From NCBI RefSeq assembly GCF_002127535.1, contig NZ_MUBJ01000014.1, forward strand, positions 1 to 64,000: DNA of 64,000 nucleotides, read 5' to 3'. Made by a program: the position numbers and the translations under genes. This DNA is from Xenorhabdus vietnamensis. GTDB lineage: Bacteria; Pseudomonadota; Gammaproteobacteria; Enterobacterales; Enterobacteriaceae. Shown one piece after another: positions 8,012 to 17,431 of this stretch. Under the pieces are notes generated by a model. The model ran no database searches. It had not been told where the DNA came from and was given only the letters and a program-made list of their open reading frames with translations. Position 1 is the stretch's first letter. Each line of letters opens with the position of its first letter.

Positions 8012-10156
8012 TCAGTTCAGGGTGATCACTTTCTGGCCGTTGATAATCACCGTTTCGCCCGTAATGTGGATGTTGCCATCCTTATCGATAGAAATACTGC
8101 CTTTGGTATTGCCGATATAAATACCGTCTTCGACGGACTGAATGGTGATGGCGCCCTTCACGCTGAGCACACTGGTTTTCTCCACCGTCACCTGCCGTGT
8201 CCCGATACTGCTGACCTCCGTGCCTATGACTTCTTTGTGGCGATCTTTACGCACCGTAATGGCTTGATTGTTGCCAACACTTTCTGTGTGGTCATGCACC
8301 ACCCGGGTCGACCGGTCATTGAGGACTTCCGTACTCATGTCCTTCTGCGCATGCATCGCCAGCTTTTCACTGCCTTTCGCATCCTCAAACAGCAGTTCGT
8401 TATACCCCTCTCCCTTGTGGGTCTTGGAGCGGAAGGCCATCTGGGTTTTGCTGCCCGGCAGCCCGCCCGGCGGGATGTTGCTGGCGTGATAGGTGCGGCC
8501 GGTGACGATGGGCTGGTCCGGGTCGCCGTGCAGGAAGTCCACCACCACTTCCTGGCCGATACGCGGGATGGCAAGCATGCCCCAGCCCTGGCCGGCCCAC
8601 GGCTGGGTCACCCGTATCCAGCAGGAGCTGTGGTCATCGCTGCGCCCGTAACGATCCCACGGGAACTGGAGGCGAATGCGGCCGTACTGGTCACAGAAGA
8701 TTTCTTCCCCCGCCGGTCCCACGACTTTGGCGATTTGCGGGCCGTCAATGGTGGGTTTCGGCAGCGGGGTCGGACGCCAGCTCTGGTTATGGCGGATAAA
8801 GCTGAAATGACTGTGCAGCGTGGTGCCGCTGTCGCCGGACGCGGTTTCCCGTGCCTGCGGCTGGCTGCCGGTGTGGCTCGCGCTCACCACCTGCCACGGC
8901 TGGTTCAGGTCGGGGCGCGGGTGGTTGGTCAGGGTGAACAATCGACCCGGTTGCACCGCGATGGCATGGCCGCTGCCCTGTCCCATCACCGCGTCGTTGC
9001 GCAGGGCTTCAAGGCGGTAACGGGTAAAGGCTTCCCCGTGGGCCTCGTCTTTAAAGCGTCCCGGATAGTCGTAGTGCTCGTAGTACATCTCCTGCAGGGT
9101 TTCTTCCTTCATCTGCGCGCGGAATTCTGCCGCCCAGGCCGGGTTTTTGAAGGTGTAATCCTTCAGCTCTACCTGTGCCGGACGCACCTGTGCGCTGCAT
9201 GTCAGGCTGCCCACCGAAGGCTCACCCAGTGTACTGGCTTCCCCCGGCTGATACGGGACAACAATGCCCGGCGGAACGGAGCCGGCATCATCGGCAAACA
9301 CCAGCGTGTTACGCCCGCTGCCGCATTCAAAGAAGTAGAAGATGCCCTCTTCGGCTGTCAGCCGTTGCAGAAACACAAAGTCGCTTTCCTGATACTGGAC
9401 GCAGAATTCCCGTTCAGGATGCGGATGGCGCAGGCTGAACACCACGTCACGGATGCCGTGCTCTTTCAGGATGGTGGTGACAATCGTGGCAATGTCCTGC
9501 TGCTGGAAGATGCGTGAGTTCTGGCGTAAGGTCGTGCGCCACAGGTCAGGGCAGATAGTCATCTGGTAAGTGGTCTGGTGCAACCCGGTGTTACCCTGCT
9601 CGAAACGAGCTACCATACCCGTGATGCTGCGCTGCTCAACCCCTTCCTGCAGGATGGTCAGGGTGGCGGTGCGGTCCAGTACCGCCGGAAAATCGATGGC
9701 CGGGTCGGCACTGGCCAGCCCCACATTCAGGTGGAACGGCTGGGAAAAGCCTTCTGTCAGGGCGAAGTCGGTGACGACAAAGGTCTGCGGCGGCAAACCG
9801 CCTGCTGTCAGGGTAAATTGCAACCCGCTCGGTGCACCGCCCCCGCCACCCAGCATTTCTCCGGCTTTTTGCAGCGCTTTGGTCGCAGCATGCTGACCAC
9901 TGGCCGCGCGTTCAGCCAGTCCCTGCCCGACAAAAGAGTTCTGGCCGGAAGCCATCGGGGCTTTGGTGCCCTCCACGCCACCGCCAAAGCCCCCGCCCGG
10001 CACTATCCCCGGCGTTCTTGTCAAACCGCCGCCCACGCTTTTCCCCAAGCCCCCCAACCCACTCGCCGCCTGCTGGGCCATTTGGGCGGCCTGCTGTCCC
10101 TGCTGAATCAGGGCCTGCCCTTTCTTAAGTTTCGCAATGCTCTTTTTCATTGACAT
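8012..10156 (-). CDS. vgrG: T6SS spike protein VgrG (TssI) with Gly/Ala/Gln-rich N-terminal extension
   Basis: This 714-residue protein forms the trimeric spike on the Hcp tube. The gp27/gp44-like core begins near residue 111 (LQFTLTAGGLPPQTFVV) and contains the Rhs/VgrG motif ESDFVFLQRLTAEEGIFYFF. A gp5-like OB fold lies near residue 500-580 (DQYGRIRLQFPWDRYG, then IPRIGQEVVVDFLHGDPDQP). The C-terminal beta-helix runs to the end, with no added effector domain. The first 110 residues are unusual: a basic helix (KKSIAKLKKGQ), a Gln/Ala stretch and Gly-rich linkers, where typical VgrG proteins start at the core. AGGGAGA precedes the ATG, supporting this start. It is followed by the chaperone and the Rhs cargo, which presumably rides on its tip. 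Confidence 0.96.
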   Translation of the reverse strand: MSMKKSIAKLKKGQALIQQGQQAAQMAQQAASGLGGLGKSVGGGLTRTPGIVPGGGFGGGVEGTKAPMASGQNSFVGQGLAERAASGQHAATKALQKAGEMLGGGGGAPSGLQFTLTAGGLPPQTFVVTDFALTEGFSQPFHLNVGLASADPAIDFPAVLDRTATLTILQEGVEQRSITGMVARFEQGNTGLHQTTYQMTICPDLWRTTLRQNSRIFQQQDIATIVTTILKEHGIRDVVFSLRHPHPEREFCVQYQESDFVFLQRLTAEEGIFYFFECGSGRNTLVFADDAGSVPPGIVVPYQPGEASTLGEPSVGSLTCSAQVRPAQVELKDYTFKNPAWAAEFRAQMKEETLQEMYYEHYDYPGRFKDEAHGEAFTRYRLEALRNDAVMGQGSGHAIAVQPGRLFTLTNHPRPDLNQPWQVVSASHTGSQPQARETASGDSGTTLHSHFSFIRHNQSWRPTPLPKPTIDGPQIAKVVGPAGEEIFCDQYGRIRLQFPWDRYGRSDDHSSCWIRVTQPWAGQGWGMLAIPRIGQEVVVDFLHGDPDQPIVTGRTYHASNIPPGGLPGSKTQMAFRSKTHKGEGYNELLFEDAKGSEKLAMHAQKDMSTEVLNDRSTRVVHDHTESVGNNQAITVRKDRHKEVIGTEVSSIGTRQVTVEKTSVLSVKGAITIQSVEDGIYIGNTKGSISIDKDGNIHITGETVIINGQKVITLN

Positions 10157-10171
10157 GGTCTGTCTCCCTGA

Positions 10172-11572
10172 TTAATACCCACCGTCAGTAGTGACGGCTT
10201 GTTCATGGTGTTTGGTCGGGCGTTCGGCCCCGTTTTTGCCCGGATTTTCTGTCGCCTGTCGCAGCCGGTCATAACGGCCAAGCAGGGCGTTAAAACGTTC
10301 ATCAATATTTTTCAGTAATACCGGCGGCACGGTGTCCCCTTTTGCCGTATAGACGCTCAACTGACGCAGCAGTTCTTCCAGCGGAACTTCACTGCCGTGG
10401 TTGCGCTGAATGTCATAGATGGCCGTTTTCAGATAAGACAGTGTGAAGCTGCCACGGGTACGCTCCTGCAACAGAATTTTGTCCGCCAGTTGCTGAAGCT
10501 GGTCACGGGTCGCATTCCAGCTGCCTTTCAGGGGCACGCTGTCAATTCGGGCAGTCATCGCCTGCTCCCACTGACGGGTGATATTCCGCTGGTCCGGTGA
10601 CGTGGGCCAACGTTGCTCCGCCGTTTCGGTCACCGTGCGGGCGTTTTCCCACGTCACCAGTGGCGAGTTCTCCGCCAACCGATCCAACTGGTTCTGATAA
10701 CGTTCCAGTTCGGGCTGGTACAGCCACGCCAGCCGGGCACCCGCCGGTTGGTCGGTAATGGTATTGAGTTGTTGTTGCAACGGCTTGTAGAACAACAACC
10801 AGCTCCCCACCAACACCAACCCGCCCAACAAGGCACCAAGGCCAAAGCCCTGCCACGCATTTAATCCCTTCGGCGGTTGTTCGGGAAACTGTACCCTTAC
10901 CCTCTGTTGGTTATTATCGGCCGTTGGCTGAGGATCATGACGCGGTGGTGGTGGCGGAGGTGGCATATCCGGCTCCGTCTCTGACTGGGAGAGATAAACC
11001 AGCGGCGGCATCTGCACCGGCTGCGATGCCGGTTTGGCGGCCTGCCGCGGCTTTTCCAGTTTTTTCGCTGCGTTCTGGAAAAACCACAGCAAATTTTCCA
11101 CTCGCGGCAGGCGTTTCAGGTCTGATTGCTGCAACCGGTCGATAATCAGCTGGAGTGCCCGTTCAGCGCGGTAAATCATCCGTAAGTCACTGGCAGAAAA
11201 ATCCTGTTGACGCAACGCACTGCCTGTACGGGAATGGAACCACTCCAGCAGGTCAGTACGCACTTGCGGTTGTGGCGGCCACAGGGCGTCCCATTCACTG
11301 ACAATAACCCCCGCCAGCAGTTCACAGCCCTCGGTGAACCCTGCCAGTCCGTTCAGTTGCATTCGTGCCAGTGTGTAGTAAATCGCCGTCTGTAAATCGA
11401 CGCCGTTGGTTTTAAATATCGTCAGGGACAGGGATTCCACCAACGGCCAGTTCACTTCCGGTTGTGCAGGGTGGCTGGTTTTGTTGATTTCATCGCGGAT
11501 AACGGCAAATTCCGGCAGGTTCAGCGGACTGCCGCCCGCCCGGATGATGAGATTTTCAGGGTGTCCGCTCAT
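10172..11572 (-). CDS. vasL: VasL-family T6SS protein (ImpA N-domain, one membrane span)
   Basis: This 466-residue protein combines an ImpA/TssA-type N-terminal domain (about 10-140), a Pro-rich linker with a run of seven prolines near 205-215, one membrane span near 240-262 (GLGALLGGLVLVGSWLLFY) and a VasL-like C-terminal domain. Such membrane-anchored TssA relatives are reported to act at the distal end or priming complex during sheath assembly. The start follows AAGGAGA. Oddly, an intrinsic terminator lies between tssM and this gene with its U-run touching the ribosome binding site, so expression of vasL and everything downstream depends on read-through or on a promoter inside tssM. It is followed 15 bases later by vgrG. 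It is a different gene from tssA in the same cluster. Confidence 0.88.
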   Translation of the reverse strand: MSGHPENLIIRAGGSPLNLPEFAVIRDEINKTSHPAQPEVNWPLVESLSLTIFKTNGVDLQTAIYYTLARMQLNGLAGFTEGCELLAGVIVSEWDALWPPQPQVRTDLLEWFHSRTGSALRQQDFSASDLRMIYRAERALQLIIDRLQQSDLKRLPRVENLLWFFQNAAKKLEKPRQAAKPASQPVQMPPLVYLSQSETEPDMPPPPPPPRHDPQPTADNNQQRVRVQFPEQPPKGLNAWQGFGLGALLGGLVLVGSWLLFYKPLQQQLNTITDQPAGARLAWLYQPELERYQNQLDRLAENSPLVTWENARTVTETAEQRWPTSPDQRNITRQWEQAMTARIDSVPLKGSWNATRDQLQQLADKILLQERTRGSFTLSYLKTAIYDIQRNHGSEVPLEELLRQLSVYTAKGDTVPPVLLKNIDERFNALLGRYDRLRQATENPGKNGAERPTKHHEQAVTTDGGY

Positions 11573-11589
11573 ATCTGGCTTTTCTCCTT

Positions 11590-11618
11590 AAAAAAACCCC
11601 CGCCCGAAGGCAGGGGGT
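11590..11618 (-). terminator. Intrinsic terminator between tssM and vasL
   Basis: Read on the minus strand, CCCCCTGCC pairs with GGCGGGGG around a TTCG-type loop and is followed by seven T residues (11596-11590). This is a textbook Rho-independent terminator with a very GC-rich stem. The T-run runs straight into AAGGAGA, the vasL ribosome binding site, leaving no room for a promoter between them. Confidence 0.88.
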
Positions 11619-11658
11619 GGTTAATTGAGGTACTTTCCTTTAATAGAAGGTCTTCATA

Positions 11659-14600
11659 TTAATAAAGGGTGTCTGGCAGTTTGAACTGACTGAACAGCCC
11701 GCCCGCAAATGGGTTGTCCGATTCGTCCATATAGATGCGGTAGGTCACATCACCGCCATCAACACTGAAACGCACGTCAAAGAAGCCCGGCTGGACGTTG
11801 GTCAACTTGCCGCTGTTAATCAGCCGCAGCTGTGCCCATGGGCCGCTAAAGCTGATGGAGCGCGGTGCCTGATTGCTTTTCGCCGGCATCAGGGTCAGCT
11901 TGCTTTCTGTGCCTGTACGCATTGAGTTTGGCCAGATCAGACGTGCCACGTTGCTGCGCCCGTGGGAGTAATCCACCAGCTGACCATCAAGGTTCAGCAA
12001 GGCACGGCGTTTGTTGCCGGTCAGGCTCACCGGTTCAACGGCAAACTGGGCACCGAGGCCATTTTGTGGTGTAAAGAAGGTGGTACGAATGCGGTTTGCC
12101 ATTTCCAGCTGTTTCATCACGTCCGGACGGATCAGCATCTTGCCGTCAGTGCCTATGGTCAGGTTATTTTCCACAAACGGTTTCAGGCTCTGCTTATAGA
12201 AGGCATCCAGTGTCCCGTCCGGCCGGAAGAAACGATCAAACTCGCTCAATGGCACTTCTTCGCGGGCATTGGGGTTGAATGGATAGCGGCCCGCCAGATA
12301 GGTCTGGTACTGTTTGACTACAGTGTCTTGCCATTCCACTTCCAGCGAACGCACGGCTTCCATCATCACTACACGCCATGCCTGCTCAGCCAGGTCACCA
12401 ATCCAACGGTTCAGCGGTTCCGGCAGGTTCTTCGCCATTTGCTGCACTTCAAAAATGGCGTCACTGTTATTCTTGTCCAGACGCATCTGTACCGCTTGCA
12501 GTGCGGCCTTACCCGGCACCGGCGAGTTCTGGATCGCCAGCAGGTAACGGTGCAACGCCATCAGTTTCTGGTAGACACTTTGCAGCGTGCTGCCTTTGTC
12601 ACCGTGCTCAATCAGTACGCCGGTTTCCGCGGCAAAGCCATGGCTGATGCTATTCAACAGTTTGTAGTCTTCTTTCTTCAACAACACCTGTTTTTCTTTG
12701 TCGCTCAGCGAGCTGCTTACCGCCGGCGGATTGGTGTTATCGTTCAGGATTTGCAACGCTCGCTTAATAGGCTGCTCACCACTGATCACCTGTTCGATGG
12801 CACTGATAGCCTGCGGCAGATCATCAAAGTCACGTACTTCGAGGTTGTTCATCGCCGCCCGCCAGGTTGCGGTGTACTCTGCCTGATACAGCTCGGTGAT
12901 TTCATCCTTGATCATATCCTGATCTGCCTGACTATAATCGTCGTGGCTCTTGTTCTTGTCGTTATTCTGTGATGCTCCCGCCTCGTTGTACTTCTCTTTA
13001 TTACTCTGTTCTATATTCAGCACCCAACTATCCATTGCGGTTAGTTCCACCAGCTGCTCGCCTTGCTGGACAAAATAATCCATCAAGCCGTTACGGGTCA
13101 GAAACTGCGGAACAACCAGCCGTTTTTCGTTGCTGGCAACAAACACGCTGTCAAAGCTCGGGCCAATCTGATCGCGCAGGTTGATCGGCGCGGCCAACGC
13201 ATCCTGTGCCTTGATACGCAGGTTCTGGTACACCCGCTGCTTGACGGAAAGTGTTTTCAGCTCCTGCTGGGCTTGATGGATAGGTTTGACAAACGGCGCG
13301 AAGCGATCAATAGCATCCTGTTCGCCTTTATCACGTTTTTCTTTCCAATCGGTACGATCCAAGGCGTAATCCAGATGAGTCAGTAACGCATCCTGCACAT
13401 CTCGCTGGCCCAGGAATTCCTTGCTCCAACGCTCACGCATATACTGGGCTACCAGTCCGTTGTTACGCTTACTCTGATCTTCCATCATGCGCATCACACG
13501 CAGGATCTCGAGTTTTTCCTCACTGCCTGCTGGTGCCTGATTCAGATCATCCAGCAGTCCCAGCATCAGGGATGGCAGGAAACGTTGCTCCAGCAGTTTC
13601 AGATAGGTATTTGCCACATACGGGCCGACTTGATCGCCTTGGTACAGCGCCATGTCGGTCAGGAAAGATTTATGCTCACGATAGTTACCGTAAGCCAATG
13701 TTGCGTCACGGATCGGGTTCATCAGCGGCAGTTGGAGATTGCCATAGTGGTCATCCCCTTTCGGTGGTGGAACAGACAGGAAATTTTTCACCTGTGCCAA
13801 TACTTCCTCACCCGCCCGATAATTTTTCTGGTAGAAGTAATGCCAGCCACCCCACATTGCTACGATGACCAACGCACTGACTGTAGAGAAGGTATACAAC
13901 TGGCGACGGTTGCGGCTCAGCCAGATCCGGTTTTCAGCCGCCAGATTCGGTTCTGCCAGCAAGACATTTTCAAACAGGGACTGGGTGAAGTACGGCAGCG
14001 TGTCGCCCGCCGGCCAGGTTGGGAACGCTTGGGAGCCCAAGTGATACTGAGCCGAGGCAGATTGGGTGAACAAGTCATCCATCTGCCCCACCTGATGTGC
14101 CGAAGTCAGATAAACGCCACGCAGGGTTGAACGTTGATGTTCGTCGTTATACAGAATATCTTCCAGCATCTGGACAATGTAGCTGTACAAGCCCTGAACC
14201 TGACGGGTGAAACTGAACAGGGCACTGCGCTGGTTAGCATCCACATTGTTCAGCATCATGTCCGGCATCGCCGTATTCAGGTTGTTCATCCACTGTTTCC
14301 AGAACTGCTCCAGTTCACTATGCCACGCTTTCTCATCGCGGTTATTGAGGCTGAATGTCACCCCCAAAATCTGGTCGCGCAGTTTGCGATCCAGTGACTG
14401 GTACATTGCCTCAAAGCCGTGCAGCAGGTCGATTTTGGTCATTACCAGATAGAGCGGCAACTGGCTGTGGAAGGTCAGACGAATATCTTGCAGACGCTGG
14501 TGGATCTCCCTCACATAACGTTCGCGCTGTTCGCGGTTATCGGTCAGCAGGCGCAGGGTATCCACGGTCAGAATAATCCCGTTGAGTGGCTGGCGCTGGC

Positions 14601-15285
14601 GGTTTTCAGTCAACCAGTTCAGTAACGATTCCCACAGACGGCTGTTGATTTGTGGTTTGTCGCTGTTAAGCGGGATTGGCTGGTCAATCAACTGACCTTT
14701 CGGATCAATGATGACTGCTTTTTCCCCCAACCAGCAACGCAACATCAGGGGTAATTCTCCGTCCTGACGCAAATATTCCGGTGCCGCGATTTCGGACAGC
14801 TTATAGCCTTCCTTGATCAGTGAGGTTTTACCGCTTTTCTGGCTACCGATGACCATGTACCACGGGCGTTCATACAGGTAATTATAGGTGTCCAGATGGC
14901 GTTGCAACTGGGATTTCCAGTGGTCAAGGTAGCGATCTTGATGTTCAATATCTACCCGTACCGGATCAACCACTTTCAGTTCAACATCAAGGTTAAGTTT
15001 TTCCAGTGTCCGCAAGCGACGCCACGCTTTCATGCCGATCCAGAACAACACCATCATGATGATGATGGCGGTTGCCAACCAGCGTGCCGCGAGGCTTTCC
15101 AGCGGATAGTCGTTGCGGAGTTTCCATTCTGGGCCCCACCACCAGATCGCAATCAGGAGCAAGCAGGGGATAAGCGCCAGAATCAGCGTCATCAATGCCT
15201 TGAGCCGTGGCAGGGACTTAAACTTCGCCAGCGCCGGCAAGGCTGATTTCAATGGTGCCAAAGATGACAAAGAGGGCCATTTCAT
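11659..15285 (-). CDS. tssM: T6SS inner-membrane complex protein TssM (IcmF/VasK)
   Basis: This 1208-residue protein is the large subunit of the TssJLM trans-envelope complex. Two membrane spans lie near residues 31-50 and 66-86 and a third near 436-456, leaving a large periplasmic C-terminal region that contacts the TssJ lipoprotein. The cytoplasmic loop holds a GTPase-like domain with Walker A GSQKSGKTS near residue 148. The C-terminus carries the conserved GPWAQLRLINSG region of the IcmF family. Start is an ATG after AGGAG, overlapping the tssA stop by 4 bases (ATGA), a sign of translational coupling. Length is normal. It is the last structural gene before the terminator that separates the core cluster from the vasL-vgrG-rhs part. 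Confidence 0.97.
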   Translation of the reverse strand: MKWPSLSSLAPLKSALPALAKFKSLPRLKALMTLILALIPCLLLIAIWWWGPEWKLRNDYPLESLAARWLATAIIIMMVLFWIGMKAWRRLRTLEKLNLDVELKVVDPVRVDIEHQDRYLDHWKSQLQRHLDTYNYLYERPWYMVIGSQKSGKTSLIKEGYKLSEIAAPEYLRQDGELPLMLRCWLGEKAVIIDPKGQLIDQPIPLNSDKPQINSRLWESLLNWLTENRQRQPLNGIILTVDTLRLLTDNREQRERYVREIHQRLQDIRLTFHSQLPLYLVMTKIDLLHGFEAMYQSLDRKLRDQILGVTFSLNNRDEKAWHSELEQFWKQWMNNLNTAMPDMMLNNVDANQRSALFSFTRQVQGLYSYIVQMLEDILYNDEHQRSTLRGVYLTSAHQVGQMDDLFTQSASAQYHLGSQAFPTWPAGDTLPYFTQSLFENVLLAEPNLAAENRIWLSRNRRQLYTFSTVSALVIVAMWGGWHYFYQKNYRAGEEVLAQVKNFLSVPPPKGDDHYGNLQLPLMNPIRDATLAYGNYREHKSFLTDMALYQGDQVGPYVANTYLKLLEQRFLPSLMLGLLDDLNQAPAGSEEKLEILRVMRMMEDQSKRNNGLVAQYMRERWSKEFLGQRDVQDALLTHLDYALDRTDWKEKRDKGEQDAIDRFAPFVKPIHQAQQELKTLSVKQRVYQNLRIKAQDALAAPINLRDQIGPSFDSVFVASNEKRLVVPQFLTRNGLMDYFVQQGEQLVELTAMDSWVLNIEQSNKEKYNEAGASQNNDKNKSHDDYSQADQDMIKDEITELYQAEYTATWRAAMNNLEVRDFDDLPQAISAIEQVISGEQPIKRALQILNDNTNPPAVSSSLSDKEKQVLLKKEDYKLLNSISHGFAAETGVLIEHGDKGSTLQSVYQKLMALHRYLLAIQNSPVPGKAALQAVQMRLDKNNSDAIFEVQQMAKNLPEPLNRWIGDLAEQAWRVVMMEAVRSLEVEWQDTVVKQYQTYLAGRYPFNPNAREEVPLSEFDRFFRPDGTLDAFYKQSLKPFVENNLTIGTDGKMLIRPDVMKQLEMANRIRTTFFTPQNGLGAQFAVEPVSLTGNKRRALLNLDGQLVDYSHGRSNVARLIWPNSMRTGTESKLTLMPAKSNQAPRSISFSGPWAQLRLINSGKLTNVQPGFFDVRFSVDGGDVTYRIYMDESDNPFAGGLFSQFKLPDTLY

Positions 15286-16736
15286 GGGTTAACGCTCCTG
15301 TTTGAAGCCGTATCCTTAGAAGGAGAAGGGAGTTTTTCAGCTAATTTTTCAGCCAATGCAGCCAACAGGCTCGGCTCCCATTGAGTAAGTTGCATGTGTT
15401 GCCCCGTGTGTAACAAATTCCGGTAATGCTGTTGAGCCAGTGCTGTCATGCCAGCTTCTGCAAGCAATTGGGCATTGAGCAGTTGGCCATAGAATTGATC
15501 CCGTGGCTCAGTTAACTGTTGCTGATGCTCTTCCAGCATTTTCAGGGCTGCTTCTAATCCCTGTTGCTGGAAGCATTGCCAGATAACCTCCTGATCAGCA
15601 GAAACGGAGCCATTGCCCGTTGCTACTGGTTCAGGTGCAAGCCAGTCGAGGGTTTCAGAAGAAATAAACGGGCTCATGTCAGAAAAACTTAGGGTTTTCA
15701 GTACGGGCAATCGCTCCAGAAACGCACTCAGCTCGTCGCGAATGGCCAACGAGACGTTTACGTAACCCAATTGCAATGCAGCTTGTGCGGCAATGGCATG
15801 ACCATCCAGCCAATAAGGGGCAAGCGTCAGGCTTTGCTCGATTTGTTGGAGCAATTTGTTGTCTGCCATCGGCAATCTTGCCAAATAGTCAGCGGTGCGA
15901 TCTGCGGAAGTCGGTGCCAACGGGGTTTTTCCTGTTGCATTCGCCATCGGTGCCGTGGTGATGGTGTGCCATACCGCGTGGCGACGCAGAGAATAACCCA
16001 CTGACGATTCAGGATGCCGCTCACACAGCAAATCTGCGACGGTTATCAGGGTCTGCTTCCATGCTTTTTCACTCGAGCTGTTGACGTCTACTTCTGGCAT
16101 TGGTGCAGATTCATAGCTCTGGGGCGCTTGTGCCAGAGATTCAGCTGTGGATGTTGATACCTTGACTGGAGCCGGTTTTGTCTCCAGAGGTACAGCTTCT
16201 GACTGACGGTTATAACGAATGCGCAGTTGGTCAACTTCTTTGGCGAGATCAGCTTCATTGGTATGCCAGCATTGAGCAAGATGTGCGAATGCCCCTTGTG
16301 CATCATCCCGTTCACTTTTGCTCGCCTGCTCAATAAAACTGCCCTGGGCTGAGTCAAAACGCTTGAGCACTTGCTGTGCCAACCGGCGTTTTAACTGTGG
16401 CTTGGTTGGCCAAGCCTTCTCCCAGTAGTTTTTGACATACTCGGTCAGCAATTCCAGTGCAAGGATCAATTCAGCAGAGTTGCCGGCATGTTGCAGGGTA
16501 CGCAGCAAATGAACCACCAGCCGGAAGTCCTTGCTCTTTTCGCTTAGCAGTTGCAAGGCCTGACGCTGGATCTCTTCAACATCCAGCGAGCCATGTGACA
16601 GTGAGCCAAATTTGATCATCTCGCCGTCAATGTATTCCCATGCAGGTTCGCTGTCTCCCAGTCCCTTGCCAATCTGTTCGTCGGACAGGGGGGCCAGTAG
16701 GGAGCCGAACCAGTCGAATTGTGTTCTGATGTCCAT
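15282..16736 (-). CDS. tssA: T6SS assembly protein TssA (ImpA N-domain)
   Basis: This roughly 484-residue cytoplasmic protein starts with an ImpA/TssA N-terminal domain (FDWFGSLLAPLSDEQIGKG, then GDSEPAWEYIDGEMIKFGSL). A variable Pro/Ser linker (about 180-215) and a helical C-terminal domain follow. TssA proteins cap the growing tube-sheath and coordinate its polymerisation from the baseplate. An in-frame TTG 12 bases upstream of the chosen ATG would add four residues and overlap the preceding stop; neither start has a strong Shine-Dalgarno, so the exact N-terminus is uncertain. It overlaps tssM by 4 bases. With vasL, this cluster encodes two ImpA-domain proteins, a known arrangement in which one is soluble and one membrane-anchored. 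Confidence 0.93.
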   Translation of the reverse strand: MDIRTQFDWFGSLLAPLSDEQIGKGLGDSEPAWEYIDGEMIKFGSLSHGSLDVEEIQRQALQLLSEKSKDFRLVVHLLRTLQHAGNSAELILALELLTEYVKNYWEKAWPTKPQLKRRLAQQVLKRFDSAQGSFIEQASKSERDDAQGAFAHLAQCWHTNEADLAKEVDQLRIRYNRQSEAVPLETKPAPVKVSTSTAESLAQAPQSYESAPMPEVDVNSSSEKAWKQTLITVADLLCERHPESSVGYSLRRHAVWHTITTAPMANATGKTPLAPTSADRTADYLARLPMADNKLLQQIEQSLTLAPYWLDGHAIAAQAALQLGYVNVSLAIRDELSAFLERLPVLKTLSFSDMSPFISSETLDWLAPEPVATGNGSVSADQEVIWQCFQQQGLEAALKMLEEHQQQLTEPRDQFYGQLLNAQLLAEAGMTALAQQHYRNLLHTGQHMQLTQWEPSLLAALAEKLAEKLPSPSKDTASNRSVNP

Positions 16737-16741
16737 GTCGA

Positions 16742-17431
16742 TTACCAACGGCAGGCAGCGCGTAATGGCTTCGCGGCCTGCTCCAACTGAGAAATGTTAA
16801 AGGTTATCTGGCTACCATTGCTGCCCGTAATGCTCATCCGGTCGCTGTCCATCAGGCGCTTGATTTCCTCAATACCCGGCAAACCACGGCTGGATTCCCA
16901 TAAATAACCATGTTCCCGCACAAACCATTCCGTACGGTATTCGGTTTTATCGGTTGTTACGGTAACAGCCCCTGATTCCACAGGCTTAGGCAGCGCCACC
17001 TGCAAACGGGTGATACTGTCAATGCAACTCAGCATTAATACAGGGCGTGGAGGCAGTACCCCTACTGCGGGCGTAGTCAGGATGATCGGTGCCGCACCGT
17101 TTTCCCCCTGCGTCATAATGAAGCTGGTGGAGTAATCGGTGCGTTTCATCTCCTGCTCCATCGCTTTCCGCCATGAAGGCCCCATATTTTCGATAGGAAT
17201 TTGTACAGTTTTGAACTTGAGGTTATTCAACGCCCTGTCATAACATGCCAGCCGGATAAGAGGAGACGGCTCAAAGCGGCATTTATGCAATTCATCTAAA
17301 TTTTGCTCTTCCTTTACTACCGCGATTGCTTCCGTTGATTTTACCGCTTCCGTTGATTTTGCCACTTCCGCAAACTTCGGGTTCCCTGTCAATGAAGCGA
17401 GCAATGAGCTGATAATTAAAACAATATTCAT
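16742..17431 (-). CDS. vasI: T6SS-associated protein VasI (TagO-like)
   Basis: This 229-residue protein starts with a hydrophobic segment (MNIVLIISSLLASLTG) that looks like a signal peptide or anchor. A short repeat-rich spacer (VAKSTEAVKSTEA) follows, then the family core beginning CRFEPSPLIRLACYDRAL, which resembles the CxxxxxxxxRLxCYD motif of VasI/TagO proteins. The C-terminal part (SRGLPGIEEIKRLMDSDRM) is also typical. VasI is a T6SS accessory protein of unclear mechanism, probably periplasmic. It overlaps the vasH-like gene upstream by 4 bases and abuts tssA downstream, so it is co-translated within the operon. The duplicated KSTEA in the spacer is encoded by a small direct repeat. Confidence 0.85.
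   Translation of the reverse strand: MNIVLIISSLLASLTGNPKFAEVAKSTEAVKSTEAIAVVKEEQNLDELHKCRFEPSPLIRLACYDRALNNLKFKTVQIPIENMGPSWRKAMEQEMKRTDYSTSFIMTQGENGAAPIILTTPAVGVLPPRPVLMLSCIDSITRLQVALPKPVESGAVTVTTDKTEYRTEWFVREHGYLWESSRGLPGIEEIKRLMDSDRMSITGSNGSQITFNISQLEQAAKPLRAACRW

Noticed and set aside
7757-9517. 586-codon open frame on the plus strand
   Set aside because: It is antisense to vgrG and the Eag chaperone; its product is Arg/His/Val-rich without domains, and the minus-strand genes are certain.
11962-12972. 336-codon plus-strand frame
   Set aside because: Antisense shadow of tssM without recognisable domains or ribosome binding site.
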